Origin: Maritalea mediterranea
Lineage (GTDB): Bacteria; Pseudomonadota; Alphaproteobacteria; Rhizobiales; Devosiaceae
Assembly: GCF_021568695.1 (NCBI RefSeq)
Contig: NZ_JAKGTI010000003.1
Span: 62,001 to 126,000, forward strand
DNA length: 64,000 nt
Direction: 5' to 3'
Part shown: positions 8,161 to 16,541 of the stretch, in pieces
Position numbering within the stretch: position 1 is the stretch's first letter
Layout: each line of letters opens with the position of its first letter
Notes under the pieces: model-generated
Seen by the model: only the letters and a program-made list of their open reading frames with translations
Databases searched by the model: none
What the model was told of the DNA's origin: nothing
Translations under genes and position numbers: made by a program

Positions 8161-9059
8161 TGCATGCGCTCCTTATAGTCGGCATTTAGCGGGCCAAGAT
8201 GACCTTCGCTCTGGCGGGTTTCGCAATAGTCACTGTCCGAGCACACAAACATATTGTTGCCCGCATCATCCAAAATCACCTCGTCAAAATAGACGCCTTC
8301 AGCGCCGCACATAGCGCATTGTGTGTCGGGCCATTCCTGAATGGTGAAGGGGTGGTCTTCAAAATCAAGGCTCACCACATCGGTGTGCGGCGGCAGGGCG
8401 TAGATCCGCTTTTCGCGGCCTGCGCCGAACAATTGCAGCGCTTTGGATTTGTGCATTTTCGGGTTGTCGAATTTTGGGGTCGGGGATGGGTCCATTACAT
8501 AGCGGCCCTCCACCATCACCGGATAGGCATAAGTGGTGGCGATATGGCCATGGGTGGCAATATCTTCATAGAGCTTTACATGGATCAGGCCATATTCGCT
8601 CAAGGCGTGCATTTTGCGGGTCTCGGTTTCCCGTGGTTCCAAAAAGCGCAGCGGCTCGGGAATCGGCACTTGATAAACCAGCGTTTGATGTTCTTGCAGC
8701 TCTTCTTCCGGAATGCGGTGCCGGGTTTGAATTACCGTGGCTTCGCTGGTGTGGGTTGTTAGCTCCACATTGGCGGTTTTGGCGAAAAAGTTCCGGATGG
8801 AGACCGCATTTGTCGTGTCGTCCGCACCTTGGTCGATCACTTTGAGAATGTCGCTTTCGCCCAAAACTGAGGCCGTAACCTGCACGCCGCCAGTGCCCCA
8901 GCCATAGGGCATGGGCATTTCGCGCGCGGCGAACGGCACTTGATAGCCCGGCACGGCGATGCCTTTGAGGATCGCACGGCGGATCATGCGTTTGGTTTGC
9001 TCGTCGAGATACGCAAAATTGTAGGCCGGGGCCTCATTGGTCAATTGATCAAGGCTCAT
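8157..9059 (-). CDS. phnJ: Alpha-D-ribose 1-methylphosphonate 5-phosphate C-P lyase PhnJ
   Basis: PhnJ is the radical-SAM enzyme that breaks the carbon-phosphorus bond, releasing the alkane (methane from methylphosphonate) and a 5-phosphoribosyl 1,2-cyclic phosphate. The 300-residue protein carries the unusual cluster ligand spacing of the family, C-x2-C-x21-C-x5-C, at Cys248, Cys251, Cys273 and Cys279. The N-terminal YAYLDEQTKRMIRRAILKG and VPGYQVPFAAREMPMPYGWG segments are also typical. It overlaps phnI and phnK by 4 bp each. Confidence 0.96.
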   Translation of the reverse strand: MSLDQLTNEAPAYNFAYLDEQTKRMIRRAILKGIAVPGYQVPFAAREMPMPYGWGTGGVQVTASVLGESDILKVIDQGADDTTNAVSIRNFFAKTANVELTTHTSEATVIQTRHRIPEEELQEHQTLVYQVPIPEPLRFLEPRETETRKMHALSEYGLIHVKLYEDIATHGHIATTYAYPVMVEGRYVMDPSPTPKFDNPKMHKSKALQLFGAGREKRIYALPPHTDVVSLDFEDHPFTIQEWPDTQCAMCGAEGVYFDEVILDDAGNNMFVCSDSDYCETRQSEGHLGPLNADYKERMQ

Positions 9060-10183
9060 TGGGCCGCCTCCATTTTCGGCGCGTCGTCGTCGCCATCTTT
9101 GTTCTGTTGTGCGTCAAATTCCTTGCGCATGGTGCGGATCAGGTCTAGCTCGGCCTGGAAATCTACGTAGTGGGGCAGCTTCAAATGCTCCACAAAGCCT
9201 GTGGCCTGAATATTGTCGGAGTGCGACAGCACAAATTCCTGATCTTGCGCCGGGGCGGAGAATTCTTCGCCCAGCTCTTTCCAGCGGAGCGAGCGGTCCA
9301 CCAGCGCCATCGACATGGCTTTGCGTTCTGCTTGCCCGAACACCAAACCGTACCCGCGGGTGAAAGCAGGCGGCGCTTTGGCGCTGCCTTTAAACTGGTT
9401 GATCATTTGGCATTCGGTCACTTCCATGGTGCCGATGGGCACGGCAAAGCCAAGCTCTTCCGCAAAGAACTCCAGCTCGACTTCGCCAAAACGAATTTCA
9501 CCCGCGAAGGGGTGCGAGCGGGCATAGCCGCGCTGGGTGGAGTAACCCAATGCCAGCAAAAAGCCTTCGTCACCACGCGCCAGATTTTGCAGCCGCACAT
9601 CGCGATCTGTTGGAAAGTCGATCGGGGTACGGGTTAAATCGCCTGTTTCATGGCCTTCGTCGAATTGATGGTCTGGCTCAATCATGCCGGACTTGCCCAA
9701 AATGTCAGAAACGCGCGGCACTTCCGCATTCAGATCGATGTCTTCATCACTAGAAGGGGGTGATTCGGGGGCCGCCTCAGGGTCAAAATCAAAATTGATC
9801 AGGCGGTGGGAATAGTCAAAAGTTGGCCCAAGCACTTGGCCGCCGGGCAAATCTTTAAAGGTTGCCGAGATGCGTCGCTCAATGGCCATCTTGCCGGTTT
9901 CGATAGGCTCCGCATAGCCAAAGCGCGGCAAGGTGGTGCGATAGGCGCGGATCAAGAAGATGGCTTCGATCAAATCACCTTGTGCCTGCCGAATGGCCAT
10001 GGCCGCCAGTTCCGGGTCATAAAGCGAGCCTTCGCCCATCACGCGATCCACGGCGAAGGACAATTGCTCAGTGATCTGATCGAGGCGCAGGCCGGGCACA
10101 TTTTCATTGCCCCGACGTTTGGCAGCAAACAATGTGTGGGCGTTTTTGATGGCCTTTTCGCCACCTTTTACAGCAACATACAT
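9056..10183 (-). CDS. phnI: C-P lyase core subunit PhnI
   Basis: PhnI is the nucleosidase subunit that, with PhnG, PhnH and PhnL, exchanges the adenine of ATP for the phosphonate. The 375-residue protein starts MYVAVKGGEKAIKNAHTLFA, as in known PhnI proteins, and contains RLQNLARGDEGFLLALGYSTQ and ALVDRSLRWKELGEEFSAPA. AGGAG lies a few bases before the ATG at 10183. The gene starts 2 bp after the phnH stop and overlaps phnJ by 4 bp. Confidence 0.95.
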   Translation of the reverse strand: MYVAVKGGEKAIKNAHTLFAAKRRGNENVPGLRLDQITEQLSFAVDRVMGEGSLYDPELAAMAIRQAQGDLIEAIFLIRAYRTTLPRFGYAEPIETGKMAIERRISATFKDLPGGQVLGPTFDYSHRLINFDFDPEAAPESPPSSDEDIDLNAEVPRVSDILGKSGMIEPDHQFDEGHETGDLTRTPIDFPTDRDVRLQNLARGDEGFLLALGYSTQRGYARSHPFAGEIRFGEVELEFFAEELGFAVPIGTMEVTECQMINQFKGSAKAPPAFTRGYGLVFGQAERKAMSMALVDRSLRWKELGEEFSAPAQDQEFVLSHSDNIQATGFVEHLKLPHYVDFQAELDLIRTMRKEFDAQQNKDGDDDAPKMEAAQ

Positions 10184-10185
10184 GT

Positions 10186-10803
10186 CTATTCTCCTTGCGC
10201 CGGATCGAGATTGATTTTGGTAGAGCGGGGCAGGGCGGCCAGTTGGGTTTCGGTCACGAAAATATGGTCGATGCCCAATGGGTATTCCGCATTGTTGGCT
10301 TCCGCTTGTTGCCAGAATTTTTGGTTCAAGCTGGAGGAAGCGAAGGCGCGGCTGGTTTCGATGCCGGGTCCGGAAAGCGTGGCGCCTGCCTGATTGACCA
10401 AATCATTCACGGCGACAATCACCGTGGTGGATTGGTCAGGATATTCATGTTTGCCCATATTGAATTTATGGTCGCCTTCGAGGGCTTCCGCGCTGCTCAA
10501 AAAGGCAAATTGCGCTTTTTGCGGGTCGCTTGTGGTTGCTGCGCCGGTGTGGAACGCTAGGAATTGGCGTGTCTCTGTCGTGTTGAGCGTGTCGTCGAGA
10601 TAGATCAGCGTTTCCGCGTCACAAAGGGTAAGCGCAACCATGGCAGCGACCGGGTTGAGGGCGCCTGCATCACTCAGCTTGTGCGGCGCATCATAGATTT
10701 TGCCCGGCTGCGCCATGGCATCCATAATCGCTTTAAAGCTCTGCTGGCTTTGATGGGTCAGGTCGGTGAAGCCTTGCGCGATGGTTTGTTGGGACATCGT
10801 CAT
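10186..10803 (-). CDS. phnH: C-P lyase core subunit PhnH
   Basis: PhnH is a PLP-transferase-fold subunit without PLP that forms part of the PhnGHIJ core complex. The 205-residue protein has the family features DLTHQSQQSFKAIMDAMAQP, a LTLCDAETLIYLD strand and GTHEYPDQS-like GKHEYPDQSTTVIV, then LSGPGIETSRAF. Its ATG shares one base with the phnG stop (TAATG), which points to translational coupling. A second ATG two codons in (10797) is an alternative start. Confidence 0.93.
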   Translation of the reverse strand: MTMSQQTIAQGFTDLTHQSQQSFKAIMDAMAQPGKIYDAPHKLSDAGALNPVAAMVALTLCDAETLIYLDDTLNTTETRQFLAFHTGAATTSDPQKAQFAFLSSAEALEGDHKFNMGKHEYPDQSTTVIVAVNDLVNQAGATLSGPGIETSRAFASSSLNQKFWQQAEANNAEYPLGIDHIFVTETQLAALPRSTKINLDPAQGE

Positions 10804-11285
10804 TATCCGTCTCCCCGCACCATGGTGAAAAAGTCGACCTTTGTGGCGGCAGCTTTTTTCAGCTTGTCTTTTTTTGCCGTGAGCTGCTCTTGCTCCAACG
10901 GCGCGATGATGTTGGCTTCAACGCTTTGCTTGTGCGCTTCGCTCAACCAGGCAGCGTCGAAAAAGGCGGCGATGGCGGCTTTGCGTTGATTGCGGCCCTG
11001 GCAATAGGCATGGCCAACTTCGCCGCTCTTCAATTGAATGGCGGCGCGGGTCACTGTCATTTCGCCCAGATTGAACGGTGCCCCGCCGCCGCCGATCCGC
11101 CCGCGTGTCATCACAAGGCCCGTTTCAGGCTTGCGGGCGAATGTCCAGTCTGGCTTGTCAGCAAATTTCTCATACAGCTCTTCAAGTTGTTGGTCGGGCG
11201 CTTGCGCCAAAACGCGCATAACGCGCTGGCGAGCGATCACCTCAGCATTTTCAGCTTGTGTGTCAGGGGAGGAAGGCGCGGTCAT
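10803..11285 (-). CDS. phnG: C-P lyase core subunit PhnG
   Basis: PhnG is a small subunit of the C-P lyase core needed for the nucleosidase reaction. The 160-residue protein shows ARQRVMRVLAQAPDQQLEEL near the N-terminus and the conserved RKPETGLVMTRGRIGGGGAP and GEMTVTRAAIQL segments, then YCQGRNQRKA. It is the promoter-proximal gene of the leftward phn operon and is divergent from phnF across 170 bp that holds a candidate PhnF operator. Confidence 0.93.
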   Translation of the reverse strand: MTAPSSPDTQAENAEVIARQRVMRVLAQAPDQQLEELYEKFADKPDWTFARKPETGLVMTRGRIGGGGAPFNLGEMTVTRAAIQLKSGEVGHAYCQGRNQRKAAIAAFFDAAWLSEAHKQSVEANIIAPLEQEQLTAKKDKLKKAAATKVDFFTMVRGDG

Positions 11286-11347
11286 AGATTGGCTCTTTTC
11301 AGTTTTGAACGATCAGAACGGGTGCTGTCCTAACGCATTTCAAAAAA

Positions 11348-11393
11348 TTTGTCTATACTATTTGTATATATTTGTATACTTTTGTTTGTATGG
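11348..11393. promoter_or_regulatory. Candidate PhnF operator and tandem TTTGTATA repeats
   Basis: GTCTATAC at 11351-11358 fits the GT-N-TA-N-AC operator pattern of HutC-type GntR regulators, the subfamily of PhnF. It is followed by TTTGT-starting units at 11361, 11371 and 11381, spaced 10 bp, so that they lie on one face of the helix. The A+T-rich stretch sits in the phnG-phnF gap and also offers TATA-like -10 elements in both directions. A related TTTGTCTAT occurs at 12206-12214 before phnC. PhnF binding is inferred, not shown. Confidence 0.6.
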
Positions 11394-11455
11394 TTTATTA
11401 AAGTGCGAAATTGTTGCAGCCATATGACGGCATCAAGGGCGCGGGAGTACAGGGT

Positions 11456-12181
11456 TTGAACAAGATTGAACGTGGACGGGGCGTGTCCCTTTGGCGGCAA
11501 ATCGCTGAACGTTTACAACATGAAATTGTTGCAGGCACCTATAAGCCGGGCACGCAATTGCCGACGGAAATTGAGTTGGCCAATGATTATGAAGTGAATC
11601 GCCATACAGTGCGGCGCGCCATCGCTGCGTTGACAGAAAACGGGTTTCTCACCGCCACGCGCGGCCGCGGCACCTTTGTGGCGGATGCGCCCATCACCTA
11701 TCCGATTTCCTCGCGCACGCGCTTTTCTGAAATTATCAGCGCCCAGAAGCGTCAGCCGGGGGGGCGGCTGATTTCCTCCGCCGAAGAATCGGCAGATGAA
11801 GAGGTGGCCAAACATCTTGATATCGCGGCGGGCGACCCCGTGCTGCGCATTGAGACCCTGCGGGTGGCCGATGGGGTGCCGATCACGGTGGCGACCATCT
11901 GGTTCTGCAAAGATTTGCTGCCTGATCTGGTGCCGCACTATGCCGAGCTGGGGTCAATTTCCAAGGCATTGGCCCGGGCGGGCTATGAAAATTACAAGCG
12001 CGATAAGAGCTGGGTGACCGCCATTGCCGCCACGGCGGATGATGCGCGCCTGTTGCAGGTGGAGGTGGGGTTTCCGCTGATGCAGATCACCAGCGTGAAT
12101 GTGTCAGAATCGGGGGAGAAGCTGCAATATACCCGCTCGCGCTTTCGCGGCGAGACGGTGCAGTTGGAGATTGAAAGCTAG
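11456..12181 (+). CDS. phnF: Phosphonate operon repressor PhnF (GntR/HutC family)
   Basis: This is a transcription factor of about 241 residues with an N-terminal winged helix-turn-helix (GVSLWRQIAERLQHEIVAGT, GTQLPTEIELANDY, VNRHTVRRAIAALTENGFL) and a C-terminal UTRA ligand-binding domain. It should repress the phn genes until phosphonate or a pathway intermediate binds. No ATG fits; a TTG at 11456 has GGGAG 8 nt upstream and begins just before the conserved domain, so I prefer it to the TTG at 11411. It is divergent from phnG. Confidence 0.9.
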   Translation: MNKIERGRGVSLWRQIAERLQHEIVAGTYKPGTQLPTEIELANDYEVNRHTVRRAIAALTENGFLTATRGRGTFVADAPITYPISSRTRFSEIISAQKRQPGGRLISSAEESADEEVAKHLDIAAGDPVLRIETLRVADGVPITVATIWFCKDLLPDLVPHYAELGSISKALARAGYENYKRDKSWVTAIAATADDARLLQVEVGFPLMQITSVNVSESGEKLQYTRSRFRGETVQLEIES

Positions 12182-12205
12182 GAAAGGCCGGCTTTTCCAC
12201 TTATA

Positions 12206-12214
12206 TTTGTCTAT
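12206..12214. promoter_or_regulatory. Second partial PhnF-like half site before phnC
   Basis: TTTGTCTAT repeats exactly the first nine bases of the candidate operator at 11348 and lies 10 bp ahead of the Pho box of phnC. Only the left half of the GT-N-TA-N-AC pattern is preserved, so binding would be weak or absent. Confidence 0.3.
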
Positions 12215-12223
12215 CAAAGTCGA

Positions 12224-12261
12224 CTTTCACAAATCTGACATCTAACCGACATTTTTATGTA
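12224..12261 (+). promoter_or_regulatory. Candidate Pho box and promoter for phnCDEE
   Basis: Three 7-bp direct repeats, CTTTCAC (12224-12230), CTGACAT (12235-12241) and CCGACAT (12246-12252), are separated by 4 bp each. That 11-bp period is the PhoB-box arrangement, and each unit matches CTGTCAT or CTGTCAC at five or six of seven positions. A TATGTA hexamer at 12256-12261 is a candidate -10, and phnC starts 51 bp further on. Induction by phosphate limitation is therefore likely. The assignment rests on pattern. Confidence 0.72.
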
Positions 12262-12312
12262 AAGCAGCGCCAATAGAGATGGGCCCGAATTCGAATAGGG
12301 GCACATCTTTAC

Positions 12313-13170
12313 ATGTTGAAGCTGCAAAATGTTAATCGCCGATTTGGAGACAAGTTGGCGGTGAAAAATGTCAACCTCTCCATCGCGTCTGGCGAAATGG
12401 TGGGGGTGATCGGTCAATCCGGGGCGGGCAAATCCACCCTGTTGCGCATGATCAACCAATTGATTGCCACCAGCGACGGGGCCATCGAGTTTGATGGCAC
12501 CAAAGTCTCCAGCCTGAAAGGCGCTGAGCTGCGCAATTGGCAACGCGATTGCGCAATGATCTTTCAGCAGTTCAATCTGGTGCCGCGCTTGGATGTGCTC
12601 GCCAATGTGATGCTGGGACGGTTGAACCGCCGCAACACATTCTCTTCCCTCATCAAAAGTTTCACCGAAGAAGAGCAGCTTGAAGCGCTGGAAGCGCTGG
12701 AGCGGTTGAGCATTGCGCAAACCGCATTGCAGCGCGCGGGCACTTTGTCCGGCGGGCAGCAGCAGCGTGTGGCCATCGCCCGCGCCCTGATGCAGCAGCC
12801 GAAAATGATTTTGGCCGACGAGCCGATTGCCTCGCTCGACCCGCGCAACGCGAAAGTGGTGATGGATAGTTTGAAGGCGATCAATGAAGATGATGGCATC
12901 ACCGTCATCACCAATCTGCACACGCTGGATACGGCACGCAATTATTGCGAGCGGATTATCGGCATGGCCCATGGCGAGGTGGTGTTTGATGGCCCGCCCG
13001 AAGCGCTGACCACTGAGGTGGCGCGCCGCATTTATGGTGCCGAAGGGCTGAAAGACGCCTTCTCTGAAAGCATGACCTCGACTTCTCTTGAAGACGATTA
13101 TAAGACCCCCGCGCAAAAACGCCGCGGGCCCTATCGTGATGCCGACGAGGCGCACGTGACGCTGAATTGA
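12313..13170 (+). CDS. phnC: Phosphonate ABC transporter ATP-binding protein PhnC
   Basis: PhnC powers phosphonate import with PhnD and PhnE. The 285-residue protein has Walker [10 protein letters not shown] near residue 37, signature [15 protein letters not shown] and Walker [12 protein letters not shown]. The C-terminal 30 residues are charged and follow the usual family end. It is the first gene of phnC-phnD-phnE-phnE, downstream of a candidate Pho box. Confidence 0.94.
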   Translation: MLKLQNVNRRFGDKLAVKNVNLSIASGEMVGVIGQSGAGKSTLLRMINQLIATSDGAIEFDGTKVSSLKGAELRNWQRDCAMIFQQFNLVPRLDVLANVMLGRLNRRNTFSSLIKSFTEEEQLEALEALERLSIAQTALQRAGTLSGGQQQRVAIARALMQQPKMILADEPIASLDPRNAKVVMDSLKAINEDDGITVITNLHTLDTARNYCERIIGMAHGEVVFDGPPEALTTEVARRIYGAEGLKDAFSESMTSTSLEDDYKTPAQKRRGPYRDADEAHVTLN

Positions 13171-13229
13171 TGCGCTGAGGCGCAGCAATGAATTTCAACG
13201 GTAAACCGCATAATTTTAGGAGAATCCCC

Positions 13230-14135
13230 ATGAATGCGATCCGTACTGGCCTTTTGTCTGCTGTAGCTGTTGTGGCCATGTCCTCAACTGCCATGGCGCT
13301 TGATACATTCCGCGTTGGTATTTTGGGCGGCGAAAATGAAGCCGACCGTCTGCGCAACAATCAGTGCCTGATTGATCTTTTGCCGGAAGCCATTGGCGTG
13401 AACGACGTGCAATTGTTCCCGGCCGCTGACTATGATGGCGTGATCCAGGGCCTTTTGGGCGGCACACTTGATTATGCCGAGCTGGGCGCATCTGGCTATG
13501 CAGCAGTTTATCTGCAAGATCCGGAAGCGGTTGATCCGATCTTGACCACCGAGCAGATTGATGGAGCCACCGGTTATCACTCGATCATGCTGGCGCGTTC
13601 CGACAGCGGCATCGAATCTCTGGACGATATGAAGGGCAAGCATCTTGGTTATGCTGACCCGGATTCAACTTCCGGCTTCTTGGTCCCCTCTGTGGCGTTG
13701 CCAAAAGAGCTGGGCATGCCCGTTGATGAATATTTCTCAGAAACCTCTTTCAATGGTGGTCACGAGAACAACGTATTGGCCGTGCTGGACGGCAAAATTG
13801 ATGCTGGCGTGACCTGGTCATCAGGCGTTGGCGAATATCTGGACGGCTATTCTTCAGGCAATATCCGCAAGATGGTGGATAAAGGCCTTTTGGACATGGA
13901 AGACGTGCAAGAAATCTGGCGTTCGCCTTTGATCCCGAACGGCCCGATTGTTGTGCGCGCTGATCTGGACGAGGATGTCCGTGCCAAGTTCGTGACCTTT
14001 ATGAAAGAGCTGCCAAAATCAAATCCTGAGTGCTTCTCTGCCATTCAGGGCGGCAACTATAATGGCTATGTGGAAGTTGATCACTCTTTCTACGAAACCA
14101 TTGTGGACGCTCGCAAAGCCAAAATTGGCGGTTAA
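13230..14135 (+). CDS. phnD: Phosphonate ABC transporter periplasmic binding protein PhnD
   Basis: PhnD captures phosphonates in the periplasm. The start at 13230 is supported by TAGGAG 6 nt upstream and by a signal peptide MNAIRTGLLSAVAVVAMSS ending at TAMA before LDTFRVGILGGENEADRL. The 301-residue protein shows the PhnD/THI5-like pattern VQLFPAADYDGVIQGLLGG, ATGYHSIMLARSDSGI, GYADPDSTSGFLVP and WRSPLIPNGPIVVR. An in-frame ATG at 13188 has no such support. A stem-loop follows the gene, as is common after abundant binding-protein genes. Confidence 0.95.
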   Translation: MNAIRTGLLSAVAVVAMSSTAMALDTFRVGILGGENEADRLRNNQCLIDLLPEAIGVNDVQLFPAADYDGVIQGLLGGTLDYAELGASGYAAVYLQDPEAVDPILTTEQIDGATGYHSIMLARSDSGIESLDDMKGKHLGYADPDSTSGFLVPSVALPKELGMPVDEYFSETSFNGGHENNVLAVLDGKIDAGVTWSSGVGEYLDGYSSGNIRKMVDKGLLDMEDVQEIWRSPLIPNGPIVVRADLDEDVRAKFVTFMKELPKSNPECFSAIQGGNYNGYVEVDHSFYETIVDARKAKIGG

Positions 14136-14149
14136 TCTGAATATTTTTG

Positions 14150-14179
14150 AAAGGACCGGTCTATGGATCGGTCCTTTTT
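14150..14179 (+). terminator. Stem-loop with T-run after phnD
   Basis: AAAGGACCG and CGGTCCTTT form a 9-bp stem around a 10-nt loop, followed by TT and a C. It lies 15 bp after the phnD stop and 25 bp before phnE. Inside an operon it would act as a partial terminator or stabiliser that makes the binding protein more abundant than the permeases. Confidence 0.65.
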
Positions 14180-14203
14180 CTATCTAGAGAAATGAGTTGA
14201 TCA

Positions 14204-15172
14204 ATGGGTGCTGCAAGCCAATCCCCAACGCCAAAGCTTTCTGATGCCACCCGTGCGGTGCATCGGCATTATCAGGAACTGGCGCAAACCAAGAAGCTTT
14301 ATAGTTTTCTCACCATCGGTATTTTGAGTGTCATTCTGGTGGCGGCCTTGTGGTTCGCCAATGCCTCAAACTCGGGCAAGTTCATTGATCGCCTTCCCTA
14401 TTTTTTCGACTTTGTGCTGAATTTTTTGCCCGATGATCCGCTCGAGATTTTCCGGGCCTTATTTGATTTGCCATCGCCCTATGCCGATGGCTCGTTGAAA
14501 TATGATTATGAAGAGGGGCGGCATTATCTGTTCGGCGATTTATATTTGCCTGAATATTTCTATGAAATGCTGGTCACGCTCAATATTGCGTTTGTCTCCA
14601 CCTTGTTGGGCGGCGGCATTGCCTTTGTGCTCTGCTTTTTCGCGGCGTCCAATCTGGTCGGGTCCAAAGCCGTGCGCTTTGTGGTGCGCCGCATCATGGA
14701 GCTGCTGCGCGCCTTCCCCGAGATTGTGATTGCGGGCCTGTTGGCGGCGATCTTGTCGCTGGGGCCGATTGCAGCGATTGCTGCGGTGTCAATCCATACG
14801 ATCGGCGCGCTGGGCAAGCTGTTTTTTGAAGTGGTGGAAAATGCCGATATGAAGCCGGACGAAGGCCTGCGGGCCGCTGGCGCCAGCTGGATTGAGCGGG
14901 TGCGCTTTGCCATTGTGCCACAAGTGCTGCCCAACTTTACGTCCTATGCCTTGCTGCGCGCCGAGATCAATGTGCGCGCCTCCACCATCATTGGCGCGGT
15001 GGGCGGGGGCGGTATTGGCGAAGTGTTTCGCCTGTCCTTGTCGCGCGATCATGCGGCGAAAACCTACGCCATCATTCTTTTGCTCTTCGTCACCATTGTG
15101 GCCGTTGATCAGCTTTCGGGTTGGCTGCGCCGCAAAATGGTGGGCGATCAAGCGTTCCAGTTTGGCGCATAG
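14204..15172 (+). CDS. phnE: Phosphonate ABC transporter permease PhnE (first copy)
   Basis: This 322-residue inner-membrane permease has one N-terminal helix (about 33-52), a periplasmic segment of some 60 residues and then the usual BPD_transp_1 helices. The EAA-type loop is seen as DEGLRAAGASWIERVRFAIVPQVLP near residues 222-246. It pairs with the second PhnE to form the transport channel energised by PhnC. Confidence 0.93.
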   Translation: MGAASQSPTPKLSDATRAVHRHYQELAQTKKLYSFLTIGILSVILVAALWFANASNSGKFIDRLPYFFDFVLNFLPDDPLEIFRALFDLPSPYADGSLKYDYEEGRHYLFGDLYLPEYFYEMLVTLNIAFVSTLLGGGIAFVLCFFAASNLVGSKAVRFVVRRIMELLRAFPEIVIAGLLAAILSLGPIAAIAAVSIHTIGALGKLFFEVVENADMKPDEGLRAAGASWIERVRFAIVPQVLPNFTSYALLRAEINVRASTIIGAVGGGGIGEVFRLSLSRDHAAKTYAIILLLFVTIVAVDQLSGWLRRKMVGDQAFQFGA

Positions 15173-15178
15173 GGGGAT

Positions 15179-16534
15179 ATGATTATGTTGACCACTTCAA
15201 ATCTGAGCGCTGAGCGCCGGGCTGAACTGAAAGAGCAATATGCGGAGGTGTTTCACCAGAACCCGGTGAAAAAATTCCGGCCGCTGGCCATTGTCGGTGC
15301 CTTGCTGGCTTATCTGGTGGCGTGCTTTTTCTTCTTCAATATCCCGCAAGTCTTTTCCGATGCGCGGTGGGACCGGGCCGGGCTTTATATGGCGGATTGG
15401 GTCTCCTGGCAGGCTCAGCCGAAATTTCGCTTCCGTGATGACGGGTTGGAGCTGCAATATCCCCGCTTTTCGCCACTTGGGGCTGAGCCGGACCCCGATT
15501 GGGTGACCGCTAGCGCGGCGGGGGATGCCTATCGCGTGGATTTTGCGGCGAATGATTTTATTGTCGTGCAAAAAGGTCTGGTGGAGATCACCAAGGGCGG
15601 GCAGCGTTTTGACGTGGCGATCACCGAAGATGAGGCCCTCTTGCCCGCCAATGCCACCAGCGCGTTTGAAGCGCGCAATGGCCGCGTGAAATTCAGCTTT
15701 GGCTTTGCCGGGAATATTGAAATCCGCAACACCCAGGTGCGTGTTTGGCGCCGGTTCTGGGGCTGGGAAAATTTCTTTTTTGATCCGGGTTCCGCCTATT
15801 GGGGCATGAATGGGTTTGAAGTGATCACCATGATTGCCGCTGGCCCGCAGATCGAAGAGGGCAAAAGCAATCTCAGCGTGGCGATCCATGATTTCCTCTA
15901 TAATGCCGAATGGCAGCACGCCGATGTGTTTGTAAAACTGCTGCAAACCATTGTGATGGCTTTTGTTGGTACGCTGTTCGCGGGCGTTCTCGCATTCCCG
16001 CTGGCCTTTATCGCGGCACGCAACATCACACGGTCCAACACCGCCAACTGGCTAATGAAGCGCCTTTTCGACTTTTTGCGCTCGGTGGACATGTTGATCT
16101 GGGCGCTGTTTTTCACCCGCTCATTCGGGCCGGGGCCGATTGCCGGGATCGCGGCGATTTTCTTCACCGATACGGGCACGCTGGGCAAGCTCTATTCAGA
16201 AGCGCTGGAAAATGTTGATGACAAGCAGCGTGAAGGCGTGAAGTCATTGGGTGCGTCGCCAGTGGAAGTGCAGCGCTTTGGCGTGGTGCCGCAGGTGCTG
16301 CCGCTGTTCGCCTCGCAAGCGCTCTATTTCTGGGAATCCAACACCCGCTCGGCCACCATTATTGGTGCGGTGGGTGCCGGGGGCATTGGCCTCAAATTGC
16401 TCGAGGCGATGCGCACCGGCACCGATTGGGAAAATGTGGGCTATATGGTGATCTTGATCCTGATTGTGGTGTTTGTCTTTGACAATATCTCCAATCATTT
16501 GCGGTCAAAACTAATCGGCGAGGAAGCCCGCTAG
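15179..16534 (+). CDS. phnE: Phosphonate ABC transporter permease PhnE (second, long copy)
   Basis: This 451-residue permease is longer than the first copy. One helix near 37-56 is followed by about 190 hydrophilic residues predicted to be periplasmic, then the conserved permease core from about 255, with the EAA loop REGVKSLGASPVEVQRFG. A purine-rich AGGGGG lies just before the ATG at 15179; ATG at 15185 is an alternative start. The large insert could contact PhnD, but that is inference. It ends the rightward transporter operon. Confidence 0.9.
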   Translation: MIMLTTSNLSAERRAELKEQYAEVFHQNPVKKFRPLAIVGALLAYLVACFFFFNIPQVFSDARWDRAGLYMADWVSWQAQPKFRFRDDGLELQYPRFSPLGAEPDPDWVTASAAGDAYRVDFAANDFIVVQKGLVEITKGGQRFDVAITEDEALLPANATSAFEARNGRVKFSFGFAGNIEIRNTQVRVWRRFWGWENFFFDPGSAYWGMNGFEVITMIAAGPQIEEGKSNLSVAIHDFLYNAEWQHADVFVKLLQTIVMAFVGTLFAGVLAFPLAFIAARNITRSNTANWLMKRLFDFLRSVDMLIWALFFTRSFGPGPIAGIAAIFFTDTGTLGKLYSEALENVDDKQREGVKSLGASPVEVQRFGVVPQVLPLFASQALYFWESNTRSATIIGAVGAGGIGLKLLEAMRTGTDWENVGYMVILILIVVFVFDNISNHLRSKLIGEEAR

Positions 16535-16541
16535 GTCGCTG

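Noticed and set aside
12214-13188. A 324-codon minus-strand open frame opposite phnC
   Set aside because: It would run through the Pho box and opposite a certain ABC ATPase gene, and has no recognisable motif.
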